From assembly GCF_019599185.1 (NCBI RefSeq), contig NZ_JAIEUL010000028.1, positions 1 through 34,057 of the forward strand: a stretch of 34,057 nt of DNA. Reading direction: 5' to 3'. Below the pieces are notes generated by a model. It did no database searches. It saw only the letters and a list, made by a program, of their open reading frames with translations, and was not told the DNA's origin. A program made the position numbers and the translations under genes. Each line of letters begins with the position of its first letter. Position 1 is the first letter of the stretch. Source of the stretch: Cryobacterium inferilacus (GTDB taxonomy: Bacteria > Actinomycetota > Actinomycetes > Actinomycetales > Microbacteriaceae). Positions 1-7,722 of the stretch are shown in pieces.

Positions 1-55
1 TGATGAGCAGGCCGGCAACGCTGAGTCCGAGTGCGGTCTTGGTGAAGCTGCGCAT
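1..55 (-). CDS. Start of an exported protein (5' end only)
   Basis: Only the first 18 codons lie in the window, reading MRSFTKTALGLSVAGLLI on the minus strand. Basic residues followed by a hydrophobic stretch look like the n- and h-regions of a signal peptide, so the product is probably secreted or a lipoprotein. The ATG is supported by an AAAGGA Shine-Dalgarno-like sequence about 8 nt upstream. The gene lies downstream of aspS on the same strand but is separated from it by a hairpin terminator, so it probably has its own promoter within 56-170; no clear -10/-35 pair was seen there. Function cannot be stated. Confidence 0.5.
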   Translation of the reverse strand, partial: MRSFTKTALGLSVAGLLI

Positions 56-166
56 GATGGGGTCCTTTGCTGTGGGGTGCCCGGCGGGGATGTCCTGCGG
101 GGTGTTGCTGGTGTTGCTTGGTATGCAGGTGGTTCGGCCCCCAGGCAGAAAAGGTTTGGTCGGGTT

Positions 167-206
167 GAAAGAAAAATCGCGCCTGTCCACGAGGGACAGG
201 CGCGAT
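167..206 (-). terminator. Rho-independent terminator of aspS
   Basis: A perfect 13-bp inverted repeat (176-188 with 194-206, arm ATCGCGCCTGTCC) has a 5-nt loop. On the minus strand it is followed by a T-rich run (TTTTTCTTTC, 175-167 after overlap with the stem base). It lies 20 nt beyond the aspS stop codon, the classical layout of an intrinsic terminator. Confidence 0.85.
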
Positions 207-226
207 CGGTGAAACGGGCGTGCGGG

Positions 227-1555
227 CTACGGCTCCAGGCGGGTCGGGCCGCGGAACAGGTAGGTCACCTCGCGGATGGACGCCTGGTGCAGCATCAGCA
301 TCAGAACACGGGCCAGGCCCATGCCGAAGCCGCCGTGCGACGGCACGCCGTAGCGGAAGAAGTCCAGGTAGCCGGCGATCTCGGCCGGGTCGACGCCCTT
401 CTCCACCGCCTGCTCGGTGAGCACGTCGATGCGGTGTTCACGCTGCGCGCCGGTGGAGATCTCGGTGCCGTTGAAGATCAGGTCGTAGCTCTTGGTGATG
501 CTCGCGTCGCCCTCGTGGCGCATGTGATAGAACGGGCGGATGCTCGAGGCGTAGTCGGTGAGGAAGACGAACTCGTGTCCGTAAGTCTCGGCGACGTACG
601 CGGCGATCTGGCGTTCGCCCTCCGGGTCCATGTCGTCGTCGTCGCGGGGAACCTCGTAGCCGCGGCTCTTGACGATCTCCTTGGCCTCTGCGAGCGGAAT
701 GCGCGGGAACGGCGTGGTCGGAACGGTGACCTCGACACCGAACAGCGCGAGCACCTCCTCGCCGTGCTTGGCCTTGACGGCGGTGAACGCGGCAACGAGC
801 AGGTCCTCGTGCAGCTGCATGACGTCTTCGTGGCTGTCGATCCAGCTGATCTCGGAGTCGACGCTGGTGAACTCGGTGGAGTGCCTGCTGGTGAACGACG
901 GGTCGGCCCGGAACGCCGGCCCCACCTCGAAGATCTTGCCGAAGCCAGAGGACTGCGCCATCTGCTTGAAGAACTGCGGGCTCTGCGCCAGGTACGCCTT
1001 GGTGTCGAAGTACTCCACCTCGAACAGCTCGGCGCGGGACTCGCTCGCGCTGGCCATCAGCTTCGGGGTGTGCAGTTCGATGAAGTCGTTCTCGATCCAG
1101 TACGTGCGCAGGGCGTGCTCGAACGTGGTCTGGATGCGGAAGATGAGGTTCGACTTGGGCTGGCGGAGGTCGAGGAAGCGCCAGTCCATGCGCTTGTCCA
1201 GGCTGGAGTCCGCCGCGATCGGGGTCTCAGGGATGGCGTGTGTGACGACCTCGAGGCTGGCCAGTTTGATCTCGATGCCGCCGAGCTTGACGCGCTCGTC
1301 GTGCTTGAGCTGCCCGGTCACGGTGACGAAGCTGCCCTGGGACAGGCCGGAGATGGTGGTGGCCGGTTCGTCGTCGACGACGACACCCTCGGCATCCGTC
1401 GTGCGTGGATTGACCAGCTGCACCGCGCCGGATTCATCGCGCAGCACGACGAACTGCACCTTCTTCTGGTCTCGGACGGTTTCGACCCATCCGGACACGG
1501 AAACGAGACCGTCGTCGAGGGCGGCAAGATTCTTGATCAGTACGCGAGCATTCAC
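227..1555 (-). CDS. aspS: Aspartyl-tRNA synthetase, archaeal/short type
   Basis: Class II aminoacyl-tRNA synthetase that charges tRNA with aspartate in the cytoplasm. The 442 residues comprise an N-terminal OB-fold anticodon-binding domain (about 1-105, GWVETVRDQKKVQF) and a catalytic core. Motif 2 contains FRAD (215-218) followed by the RHSTEFTSVDSE stretch, and motif 3 is GGFGMGLAR near residues 408-416. It lacks the roughly 130-residue GAD insertion of the usual bacterial enzyme (about 590 aa), so it belongs to the archaeal-type branch, whose members may be discriminating or also charge tRNA-Asn; reading alone cannot decide. The start is GTG: an in-frame TAA stands at 1565-1567, leaving no earlier start. 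TAAACT lies 6 nt upstream, suggesting a leaderless transcript. A terminator follows the gene. Confidence 0.93.
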   Translation of the reverse strand: MNARVLIKNLAALDDGLVSVSGWVETVRDQKKVQFVVLRDESGAVQLVNPRTTDAEGVVVDDEPATTISGLSQGSFVTVTGQLKHDERVKLGGIEIKLASLEVVTHAIPETPIAADSSLDKRMDWRFLDLRQPKSNLIFRIQTTFEHALRTYWIENDFIELHTPKLMASASESRAELFEVEYFDTKAYLAQSPQFFKQMAQSSGFGKIFEVGPAFRADPSFTSRHSTEFTSVDSEISWIDSHEDVMQLHEDLLVAAFTAVKAKHGEEVLALFGVEVTVPTTPFPRIPLAEAKEIVKSRGYEVPRDDDDMDPEGERQIAAYVAETYGHEFVFLTDYASSIRPFYHMRHEGDASITKSYDLIFNGTEISTGAQREHRIDVLTEQAVEKGVDPAEIAGYLDFFRYGVPSHGGFGMGLARVLMLMLHQASIREVTYLFRGPTRLEP

Positions 1556-1561
1556 TCCTCG

Positions 1562-1567
1562 AGTTTA
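1562..1567 (-). promoter_or_regulatory. Putative leaderless -10 element of aspS
   Basis: TAAACT on the minus strand lies 6 nt before the GTG start, so transcription would begin at or next to the start codon. It also supplies the in-frame TAA that limits the N-terminus. No good -35 element is visible. Confidence 0.5.
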
Positions 1568-1606
1568 GCCGCACAGCTCTCGGCGAATTCGCGGGTGACC
1601 TCTCCG

Positions 1607-1612
1607 TAGACT
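1607..1612 (+). promoter_or_regulatory. Putative leaderless -10 element of the phosphatase operon
   Basis: TAGACT is followed by 7 nt and then the GTG at 1620. It faces the aspS promoter across a 64-bp divergent gap. GGAG at 1613-1616 could alternatively serve as a Shine-Dalgarno, so a short leader cannot be excluded. Confidence 0.45.
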
Positions 1613-1619
1613 GGAGCGT

Positions 1620-2264
1620 GTGGTAGCTAGTCAGGTACATCTCGTGCGGCACGGTGAGGTTTTCAACCCCGAACGCGTGCTTTACGGCAGACTTCCCGGC
1701 TTCAAGCTCTCCGATCTGGGGCAGCGGATGGCCGAGGCGGCTGCCGCAGACCTCGTCGAGCGCGCTCGCCCCGTCGCGCGGGTGATCGCGTCGCCACTGC
1801 AGCGCACCCAGGAGTCCGCCGCGCCGATCCTCGCCGCCTTCGGCCTGCCCATCCACCTCGACGACCGCCTCATCGAACCGGCCAACCGGTTCGAGGGCAA
1901 GCGGATGCGCGGCCCCGGCGGCGCCCTGCGCGACCCACGCAACTGGCCCAGCCTGGTCAACCCGTCCCGGCCCAGCTGGGGCGAACCGTTCCGTTCCATC
2001 TCCAACCGGATGCTCGCCGCCATCGACGACGCCTTCCACTCCGTGGACGACGGCGACGTCGTGCTGGTCAGTCACCAGCTGCCGATCTGGATGGTGCACA
2101 GGTCACTCGCGGGCGAGCGCCTCGCCCACGACCCGCGCCACCGCCGCTGCGACCTGTCCAGCATCACGACCCTGGCGTTGCAGTACAACGTGCCCACCGA
2201 GGTCGGCTACGTGAGCCCCGCCGCCGCCCTGCTGGTGCCGGCGAACGATGTGGGTGCGGTGTGA
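1620..2264 (+). CDS. Histidine phosphatase family protein (phosphoglycerate mutase-like)
   Basis: A 214-residue protein of the histidine phosphatase superfamily. The phospho-accepting histidine sits in the N-terminal VHLVRHGE motif (RHG at residues 9-11); a second conserved arginine lies in ASPLQRTQESA and the later catalytic histidine in VLVSHQLP. The substrate is unknown; family members dephosphorylate small metabolites or proteins. It is the first gene of the cytochrome c maturation operon, overlapping the next gene by 4 nt (GTGA), so the two are translationally coupled. The same pairing (phosphatase before a thioredoxin-like gene, CcdA, ResB, CcsA) is known in mycobacteria. The start chosen is GTG, immediately after a TAGACT-N7 spacing. 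Confidence 0.88.
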   Translation: MVASQVHLVRHGEVFNPERVLYGRLPGFKLSDLGQRMAEAAAADLVERARPVARVIASPLQRTQESAAPILAAFGLPIHLDDRLIEPANRFEGKRMRGPGGALRDPRNWPSLVNPSRPSWGEPFRSISNRMLAAIDDAFHSVDDGDVVLVSHQLPIWMVHRSLAGERLAHDPRHRRCDLSSITTLALQYNVPTEVGYVSPAAALLVPANDVGAV

Positions 2265-2878
2265 GCCGGATGACCCGCAGACCCCGCCGCAGCACGGCCG
2301 CCCTGGCCGGCGCCGTTGCGCTCGGCGTCGCCCTCACCGGCTGCAGCACCTCCGACGATCTGGCCAGGCAGTACACCGAGGGCGGCAACAAGGGCTACAT
2401 CGCCGGTGACGGCAGTGTCACCGAGATTCCGGTGGAAGAGCGCGGCGACCCCGTGGTCTTCGACGGCACCGTCGAGGACGGCTCCACGGTCAGCTCCGCC
2501 GACTACGCGGGCGAGGTGCTCGTGGTCAACTTCTGGTACGCCAGTTGCGCCCCGTGCCGCGCAGAGGCCCCGGACCTCAAGGACATCAGCGAGCAATTCG
2601 CCGGCGACGGCGCCAGCTTCCTCGGCGTGAACGTGCGCGACCAGGCCGCCAGCGCGATCGCGTTCAACGAGAGCTACTCCATCGGTTACCCCTCGGTGAT
2701 GGACGTCGACGACGGGGGCATGCAGCTGGCCTTCAGCGGCAACATCCCCCCGAACGCTGTGCCGACCACGCTCGTGCTCGACGGATCCGGCCGGGTCGCC
2801 GCGCGCATCCTCGGCCAGGTGTCTGCGCCGTCGATTCTGGAAACGCTGATCGAAGACACGATTGCCGAGGACGGCTAG
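2261..2878 (+). CDS. resA: ResA/TlpA-like thioredoxin lipoprotein
   Basis: An extracytoplasmic thiol-disulfide reductase that most likely keeps apocytochrome c CxxCH cysteines reduced for haem attachment. It has 205 residues. An Arg-rich n-region and hydrophobic segment lead to a lipobox ending ALTGC (Cys28), predicting membrane anchoring by lipidation. The thioredoxin fold follows, with the redox motif WYASCAPC (Cys96, Cys99) and the cis-proline in NAVPTT (Pro168). It starts at GTG within the 4-nt overlap with the phosphatase and is followed 2 nt later by ccdA, its likely electron donor. The ResA name rests on context; other TlpA-type reductases look similar. Confidence 0.88.
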   Translation: MSRMTRRPRRSTAALAGAVALGVALTGCSTSDDLARQYTEGGNKGYIAGDGSVTEIPVEERGDPVVFDGTVEDGSTVSSADYAGEVLVVNFWYASCAPCRAEAPDLKDISEQFAGDGASFLGVNVRDQAASAIAFNESYSIGYPSVMDVDDGGMQLAFSGNIPPNAVPTTLVLDGSGRVAARILGQVSAPSILETLIEDTIAEDG

Positions 2879-2880
2879 GC

Positions 2881-3642
2881 GTGGGTAATCCCTTCGGCGA
2901 GATCGTCTTCAGCGGGCAACTGTTCCTGGCGATCCCGGTGGCCGTGCTGGCCGGGTTGGTCTCGTTCGCGTCGCCGTGCATCCTGCCGCTCGTGCCCGGC
3001 TACCTCGCCTACATCGGTGGTTTCGCCGACGGAAGCAGCGGTTCCACGCTCAGTGCCAGACGGGGGCGCAACCGGCTGCTGCTCGGCGTGGCCCTGTTCA
3101 TCCTCGGCTTCACCCTGGTCTTCGTGCTCACCGGGGTGGTGTTCGGCTTCGCCGGGTTCTGGTTGAACCAGTACCGCGACCTGATCACCCGCATCGCCGG
3201 CGCCGTCGTGATCCTGCTCGGCCTCGTCTTCGTCGGCCAGTTCGGTGCGATGCAGCGAACCATCAAGACTTCCTGGCGGCCGCGGATGGGCCTGGCCGGC
3301 GCGCCCGTGCTCGGCGCGGTCTTCGCGGTCGGCTGGACCCCGTGCACTGGGCCGACGCTCACGGCCATCAACTCGCTCAGCCTGAGCACCGGCTCGCCCT
3401 GGCAGGGTGGCCTGCTGGCGTTGTTCTACGCGCTCGGGCTGGGCATTCCGTTCCTGCTCATCGCCCTCGGCCTGAATTGGGCCACGGGGGCCGTAGCCTT
3501 TCTCAAGCGTCACATCCGAGCGATCAACCTGTTCGGCGGCGTGCTCCTGATCGTTATCGGGGTGCTCATGGTGAGCGGCGTGTGGAATGCCTGGCTCCTG
3601 AACCTGCAAGGGGTGATTGGCAGTTATGTCCCGGCCGTCTGA
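2881..3642 (+). CDS. ccdA: Cytochrome c biogenesis protein CcdA
   Basis: A polytopic membrane protein that carries reducing equivalents from cytoplasmic thioredoxin across the membrane to the ResA-like protein. The 253 residues contain about six hydrophobic segments and the two family cysteines, Cys33 in SFASPCILPLVPGY and Cys155 in GWTPCTGPTL, both in proline-flanked contexts typical of CcdA/DsbD. The GTG start was chosen because it opens directly into the first membrane segment; the open frame continues far upstream but overlaps resA there. GAGGA about 9 nt upstream can act as ribosome-binding site. The 3' end overlaps the start of resB. Confidence 0.92.
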   Translation: MGNPFGEIVFSGQLFLAIPVAVLAGLVSFASPCILPLVPGYLAYIGGFADGSSGSTLSARRGRNRLLLGVALFILGFTLVFVLTGVVFGFAGFWLNQYRDLITRIAGAVVILLGLVFVGQFGAMQRTIKTSWRPRMGLAGAPVLGAVFAVGWTPCTGPTLTAINSLSLSTGSPWQGGLLALFYALGLGIPFLLIALGLNWATGAVAFLKRHIRAINLFGGVLLIVIGVLMVSGVWNAWLLNLQGVIGSYVPAV

Positions 3643-5299
3643 CCATATCGACTCCGCCCCCGCGCCCTCCGGCAACGGCATCACCCAGCCCAAGCTCGGC
3701 TTCGTCGGCACCCTGCGCTGGTTCTGGCGTCAGCTCACCAGCATGCGAACCGCGCTGTTCCTGCTGCTGCTGCTCGCCATCGCGGCGGTGCCGGGTTCGC
3801 TGGTGCCGCAGCGCAGCTCTGACCCGAACGGGGTCATCCAGTACTTCAACGACAACCCCGAGCTCGCGCCGGTCCTCGACAACATCCAGGCGTTCGACGT
3901 GTACTCCTCTGCCTGGTTCTCCTCGATCTACCTGCTCCTGTTCGTGTCGTTGATCGGTTGCGTCATCCCCCGCACCAAGCATCACCTGCAGGCCCTGCGC
4001 GCCAAGCCGCCCAAGACGCCCGCGCGCCTCGGCCGGCTCGCCGGCTTCACCACCCGCACGGCTCCGGTGGGCACGGATGCGGCCACCGCCGTCGCATCCG
4101 CCCGTACCGTACTCAAGCAGGGCCGCTACCGCGTGGCGCTGTTCGAGAGCCCCACGGAGTTCTCGGTCTCGGCCGAACGCGGCTACATGCGCGAGACCGG
4201 CAACCTGGTCTTCCACTCCGCTCTGGTGGGCCTGCTCATCGTCGTGGGCTTCGGCAGCGGCTTCGGCTTCAGTGGACAGCGGGTGCTCGTGGAGGGGCAG
4301 ACCTTCGTGAACACGCTGCTGGCCTACGATTCGTTCAACCCTGGCCGGTTCTTCAACGACACCGAACTCGACCCGTACACGCTCACCCTCGACGACTTCG
4401 AGGTGACATACGAGACCCAGAACCTCGAGGCGTTCGGTCAGCCGCTCGACTTCACCGCGGGCGTCACCGTGACGCCCCGCGGCGGCGACGCCCAGGACGG
4501 CGCGGTGCGGGTGAACGACCCGCTGCGCACCGGCGGCACCAGCATCTACCTGCTCGGCAACGGCTACGCGCCCACCATCACGGTGAAAGACCCGGAGGGC
4601 ACCGTCGTGTTCACCGACTCCGTTCCGTTCCTGCCGCAGGATGCCAACCTCACGTCGCTTGGAATCGTGAAGGTGCCGGACGGCCTGGCCGAACAGGTCG
4701 GCCTGATCGGCTTCTTCTACCCGACGCAGGACGAGACCAGCAGCGGATCCTACTTCTCCAGCTTCCCCGACCTGGAATACCCCGTTCTCACCCTCAACGT
4801 GTATCAGGGCGACCTCGGCCTCGACGAGGGTGTGCCCACCTCGGTGTACAGCCTCGTCACCGATGACATGGAGCCGCTCGCCACCCGCGACAGCGCCATC
4901 CAGCCCCTCGAACTCACGCCGGGCGAGACCCAGGAGCTGCCGAACGGCCTGGGCTCAGTGACGTTCGAGAACGCCGCTCCCGATGCCGCCGAGGGCGACT
5001 ACGCCGGGTCAGTGCCCCGGTTCGCGTCCTTCGACATCCACCACGACCCCACCCAGGGCTGGGTGCTGCTGTTCGCCGTTCTCGTGCTCGGCGGCCTGCT
5101 CACCTCGCTGTTCGTGCCCCGCCGCCGGCTCTGGGTCAAGGCCATCGAGCAGGCGGATGGTTCGGTGCGGCTCGAGTACGCCGGTCTCGCCCGCGGCGAG
5201 GACCCCGCCCTGGAGTCCGCGGTGACCGCCCTCGCCGACCGGCATGCTGCCATGCTGGAACGCGCCACCCCGGCCATTAAAGCCGCCGATCCCGCTTAG
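3626..5299 (+). CDS. resB: Cytochrome c biogenesis protein ResB
   Basis: The ResB subunit of the system II haem-attachment complex, which together with the CcsA-type partner brings haem to apocytochrome c outside the membrane. It has 557 residues from the ATG. A cytoplasmic N-terminus leads to a first membrane helix (about 41-60, MRTALFLLLLLAIAA), then two more helices, a large extracytoplasmic domain, and a last helix near the C-terminus (GWVLLFAVLVLGG) before a basic tail. This is the expected ResB topology and length. Two starts are possible: ATG at 3626 or TTG at 3617, with AAGGGG at 3608-3613 serving either. Both overlap the end of ccdA (17-26 nt), implying coupled translation. Confidence 0.92.
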   Translation: MSRPSDHIDSAPAPSGNGITQPKLGFVGTLRWFWRQLTSMRTALFLLLLLAIAAVPGSLVPQRSSDPNGVIQYFNDNPELAPVLDNIQAFDVYSSAWFSSIYLLLFVSLIGCVIPRTKHHLQALRAKPPKTPARLGRLAGFTTRTAPVGTDAATAVASARTVLKQGRYRVALFESPTEFSVSAERGYMRETGNLVFHSALVGLLIVVGFGSGFGFSGQRVLVEGQTFVNTLLAYDSFNPGRFFNDTELDPYTLTLDDFEVTYETQNLEAFGQPLDFTAGVTVTPRGGDAQDGAVRVNDPLRTGGTSIYLLGNGYAPTITVKDPEGTVVFTDSVPFLPQDANLTSLGIVKVPDGLAEQVGLIGFFYPTQDETSSGSYFSSFPDLEYPVLTLNVYQGDLGLDEGVPTSVYSLVTDDMEPLATRDSAIQPLELTPGETQELPNGLGSVTFENAAPDAAEGDYAGSVPRFASFDIHHDPTQGWVLLFAVLVLGGLLTSLFVPRRRLWVKAIEQADGSVRLEYAGLARGEDPALESAVTALADRHAAMLERATPAIKAADPA

Positions 5300-5302
5300 G
5301 CT
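5297..5302 (+). promoter_or_regulatory. Putative leaderless -10 element of ccsB
   Basis: TAGGCT, whose TAG is also the resB stop codon, is followed by 7 nt and the GTG start of ccsB. ccsB is an operon member, so this may be an internal promoter or a coincidence of the stop codon; it fits the spacing seen at ten other starts in the window. Confidence 0.3.
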
Positions 5303-5309
5303 GTAAAAC

Positions 5310-6317
5310 GTGAATCTGAACGAGCTCTCGATCCTCAGCCTGTATTCGGCCATGGCTGTGTACGCGCTGGCGTTCATCGCATTCTCGATCGACCTGGCCA
5401 GGCGCAGCGCTGCCGTGGGTTCGACGGAGGCCGCCGTCGGCGCCACCAACGAAGCACCCGCATCCGTTGCCGGCGCCAAGGCCTCTGGCGGCGGAAGCGT
5501 GAGCACGCTGAACCGGATCAGCTCGCGGATGGCCGACGACGCCGTCACGCCGTACGGGCGTTCGGCCAGCCTGCGGGTCGGCGTTTCCCTCACCGTTCTC
5601 GGCTGGGCCCTGCACCTGGTGGCCGCCGTGCTGCGCGGTCTTGCCGCCGACCGGGTGCCGTGGGCGAACATGTACGAGTTCGCGATGACCGGCACCCTGC
5701 TCATCGTCACGGTGTTCCTGATCGTCCTCACCCGCACCGACCTGCGGTTCCTCGGCACCTTCGTCACCGGCATGGTGGTGATCCTGCTCGGCATCGGCGC
5801 CCTGCAGTACTACGTGGAAGTGGCCCCGCTGCCGCCGGCGCTGCAGTCCGTCTGGCTCGTCATCCACGTCTTCGTGGCGTCACTGGGCACGGGCTTCTTC
5901 GCGCTCGGGTTCGCGCTGTCGTTTGTGCAGCTGCTGCAGTCCCGCCGGGAGGAGCGTGCCGGCACGGCCAAGTCGAGCCGGCTGAGGTTCCTCGCGACGC
6001 TGCCGTCGGCGTTCACCCTGGAGAACCTGGCCTACCGGGTCAACATCATCGGGTTCATCCTGTGGACGTTCACCCTCATGGCCGGTTCGGTCTGGGCCGA
6101 GCGCGCCTGGGGCCGCTACTGGGGCTGGGACACCAAAGAGGTCTGGACCTTCATCATCTGGGTGATCTACGCCGGCTACATCCACGCGCGCGCCACCCGC
6201 GGTTGGCGTGGCTCCCGGTCGGCCTGGCTGGCGATCATCGGTTTCGCCGCGGTCATGTTCAACTTCGGCATCGTGAACGTGTTCTTCAAGGGCCTGCACG
6301 CCTACTCGGGCCTGTAA
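5310..6317 (+). CDS. ccsB: Cytochrome c biogenesis protein CcsB (CcsA/ResC family)
   Basis: A haem-handling membrane subunit of system II, partner of ResB. It has 335 residues with about eight hydrophobic segments. The diagnostic tryptophan-rich motif lies at about 262-279 (WAERAWGRYWGWDTKEVW), and the conserved histidines expected to ligate haem are visible as His102, His186 and His292. An Ala/Gly/Ser-rich, weakly conserved loop (about 35-70) separates the first helix from the rest, as in other actinobacterial versions. The GTG start lies 10 nt after the resB stop. It is the last gene of the operon; the sequence after it carries inverted repeats. Confidence 0.93.
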   Translation: MNLNELSILSLYSAMAVYALAFIAFSIDLARRSAAVGSTEAAVGATNEAPASVAGAKASGGGSVSTLNRISSRMADDAVTPYGRSASLRVGVSLTVLGWALHLVAAVLRGLAADRVPWANMYEFAMTGTLLIVTVFLIVLTRTDLRFLGTFVTGMVVILLGIGALQYYVEVAPLPPALQSVWLVIHVFVASLGTGFFALGFALSFVQLLQSRREERAGTAKSSRLRFLATLPSAFTLENLAYRVNIIGFILWTFTLMAGSVWAERAWGRYWGWDTKEVWTFIIWVIYAGYIHARATRGWRGSRSAWLAIIGFAAVMFNFGIVNVFFKGLHAYSGL

Positions 6318-6375
6318 CCGCCGGTCGGATCGCGCCCGATGGTTGCGTTCCATAGGGCAAAGTCGCGACCGGCGG
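6318..6375. repeat. Palindrome-ended intergenic element (58 nt)
   Basis: Perfect 9-bp terminal inverted repeats, CCGCCGGTC (6318-6326) and GACCGGCGG (6367-6375), begin directly after the ccsB stop. The internal 11-mer TCGCGCCCGAT (6330-6340) recurs at 6381-6391 just outside the element. It lies between convergent ccsB and menC and could act as a terminator or be a REP-type repeat. No second full copy is present in the window. Confidence 0.55.
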
Positions 6376-6395
6376 GGGTGTCGCGCCCGATCGTT

Positions 6396-6414
6396 GGTCG
6401 AGCTTGTCGAGACC
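6396..6414. repeat. GGTCGAGCTTGTCGAGACC imperfect palindrome
   Basis: A 19-bp imperfect palindrome immediately after the preceding element. From memory, closely similar GGTCGAGCTTGTCGAGACC sequences are common intergenic repeats in Microbacteriaceae genomes; this needs a genome search. It lies in the 118-bp gap between the convergent ccsB and menC genes, which holds no gene. Confidence 0.5.
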
Positions 6415-6435
6415 TCGTGACGTGCGCTCGGGCTG

Positions 6436-7416
6436 TCAGTCGGTGAGCAGGGCGTGCACCCGGGTGATCCGGGCGAGCCACCAGTCCCGGCGCTCGGGGC
6501 CGGCGGCGTAGGTGTCGAGCAGGTCGGCATCCGGCACCACCCGTCGAACGGGGATGCTGCCATCGACCGGCAGCAGCGGCTCGCGGGTCACATCCGCGGC
6601 CAGCAGCGACGCCGTGGCCAGCCCGCAGTCGTAGTCGAGCTCGGGCAGGGCTGCGGCGAGGAAGGCGCCCATCGAGATGCCGATCGAGGTGTCGAGGGCG
6701 CTGGAGACGATGAGCGGCAGTCCGGTCTCGGCCTGGATCGCGAGCACCGCGCGGATGCCGCCGAGCGGCTGTACCTTGACCACCAGGAGGTCCGCTGCTC
6801 CGGAGCGGGACACCAGCAGGGGGTCGGATTCCTTGCGCACGCTCTCGTCGGCCGCGATCGGCAGGTCGAGGTAGTCGGTGCGGCGGCGGATCTCGGCGAG
6901 TTCGTCGATCGACGCGCACGGCTGTTCGACGTACTCGAGGTCGAACTCGGCCAGGGCATGGATCGCGTGCTCGGCCTCGTCAAGGTTCCAGAGCCCGTTC
7001 GCGTCCACCCGGATCCGGCCTTCGGCGCCGAGGGCCTTGCGCACCGCGCGCACCCGCTCCACGTCTTCGGCGAGAGTCTGGCCGGGATCGGCGACCTTCA
7101 CTTTGGCTGTGCGGCAGCCGGGGAACCGGGCCAGCAGGGCGGGAACGTCCGCCGCGTCGATCGCGGGAACCGTCGCATTCACCGGGATCCGGTCGCGCTT
7201 GATCGCCGGGGTCTCTTGCCAACCGAACTCCAGGGCAGCGCGCAGCCAGGCCGCGGCCTCGTTGTCGTCGTACTCCACGAACGGGGAGAACTCGGTCCAG
7301 CCTGCCGGCCCCTCGATCAGCACGGCCTCCCGGCTGGTGAGGCCCCGGAAACCGGTGACGAGGGGAAGGTCGACCACGCGGGCGGTGGCGAGCACGTCGT
7401 GCAGTGAAGGGAGCAT
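6436..7416 (-). CDS. menC: o-Succinylbenzoate synthase MenC
   Basis: An enolase-superfamily enzyme that dehydrates SHCHC to o-succinylbenzoate in menaquinone synthesis. It has 326 residues, typical of the actinobacterial form. Visible catalytic features are the KxK pair (Lys105/Lys107 in TAKVKVAD), metal ligands Asp138 (RVDANG), Glu164 (VEQP) and Asp190 (AADES), and the second catalytic lysine Lys214 (VVKVQP). The ATG start has no clear Shine-Dalgarno. The hexamer 6 nt upstream is CACACT, which only partly fits the leaderless pattern of the other men genes. It stands alone on the minus strand, separated from menB by four genes unrelated to the pathway. Confidence 0.93.
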   Translation of the reverse strand: MLPSLHDVLATARVVDLPLVTGFRGLTSREAVLIEGPAGWTEFSPFVEYDDNEAAAWLRAALEFGWQETPAIKRDRIPVNATVPAIDAADVPALLARFPGCRTAKVKVADPGQTLAEDVERVRAVRKALGAEGRIRVDANGLWNLDEAEHAIHALAEFDLEYVEQPCASIDELAEIRRRTDYLDLPIAADESVRKESDPLLVSRSGAADLLVVKVQPLGGIRAVLAIQAETGLPLIVSSALDTSIGISMGAFLAAALPELDYDCGLATASLLAADVTREPLLPVDGSIPVRRVVPDADLLDTYAAGPERRDWWLARITRVHALLTD

Positions 7417-7458
7417 GGCTCTAGTGTGCCAGCATCCGCGAGTCCGGCCCCGACCGGG

Positions 7459-7722
7459 TCATTCGGTCGAATCGGCCACGAAGGTCTGCTCGTCGCTCAG
7501 GGCCACATCGGGGCCGTTGGGCTGCACGTCCACGATGGCGATCGCGGTGCCGGGGGAGATCAGCAGGTAGGCGTCCTGATACCGGCCGGCGCCGCTGTTC
7601 ACGCGCAGCCAGGAGGGCACGCCCGACGCCACCGCATCGGTGATCTCGGTGCGCAGCGACTCGATCGTGCGGTCGCCGAGGGTGTACGGCTTGCCGCCGT
7701 AGACGATGTCGATGCGGGTCAC
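7459..7722 (-). CDS. Conserved small protein of unknown function
   Basis: An 87-residue protein beginning MTRIDIVYGGKPYTLGD. It has no membrane segment or signal peptide, with alternating hydrophobic residues and a compact C-terminal half (AYLLISPGTAIAIVDV) suggesting a small beta-rich domain. It overlaps the upstream gene by 4 nt (ATGA), so it is translated with it. Both are cytoplasmic in appearance and probably act together. No family could be named with confidence. Confidence 0.7.
   Translation of the reverse strand: MTRIDIVYGGKPYTLGDRTIESLRTEITDAVASGVPSWLRVNSGAGRYQDAYLLISPGTAIAIVDVQPNGPDVALSDEQTFVADSTE

Noticed and set aside
77..1609. Long plus-strand open frame opposite aspS
   Set aside because: It is a shadow of the GC-rich aspS gene; the minus-strand translation has all class II synthetase motifs, the plus-strand one has none.
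2545..2880. N-terminal extension of CcdA in the same open frame
   Set aside because: It overlaps the well-supported resA gene and is Arg/Pro-rich; GTG at 2881 leads directly into the first membrane helix.
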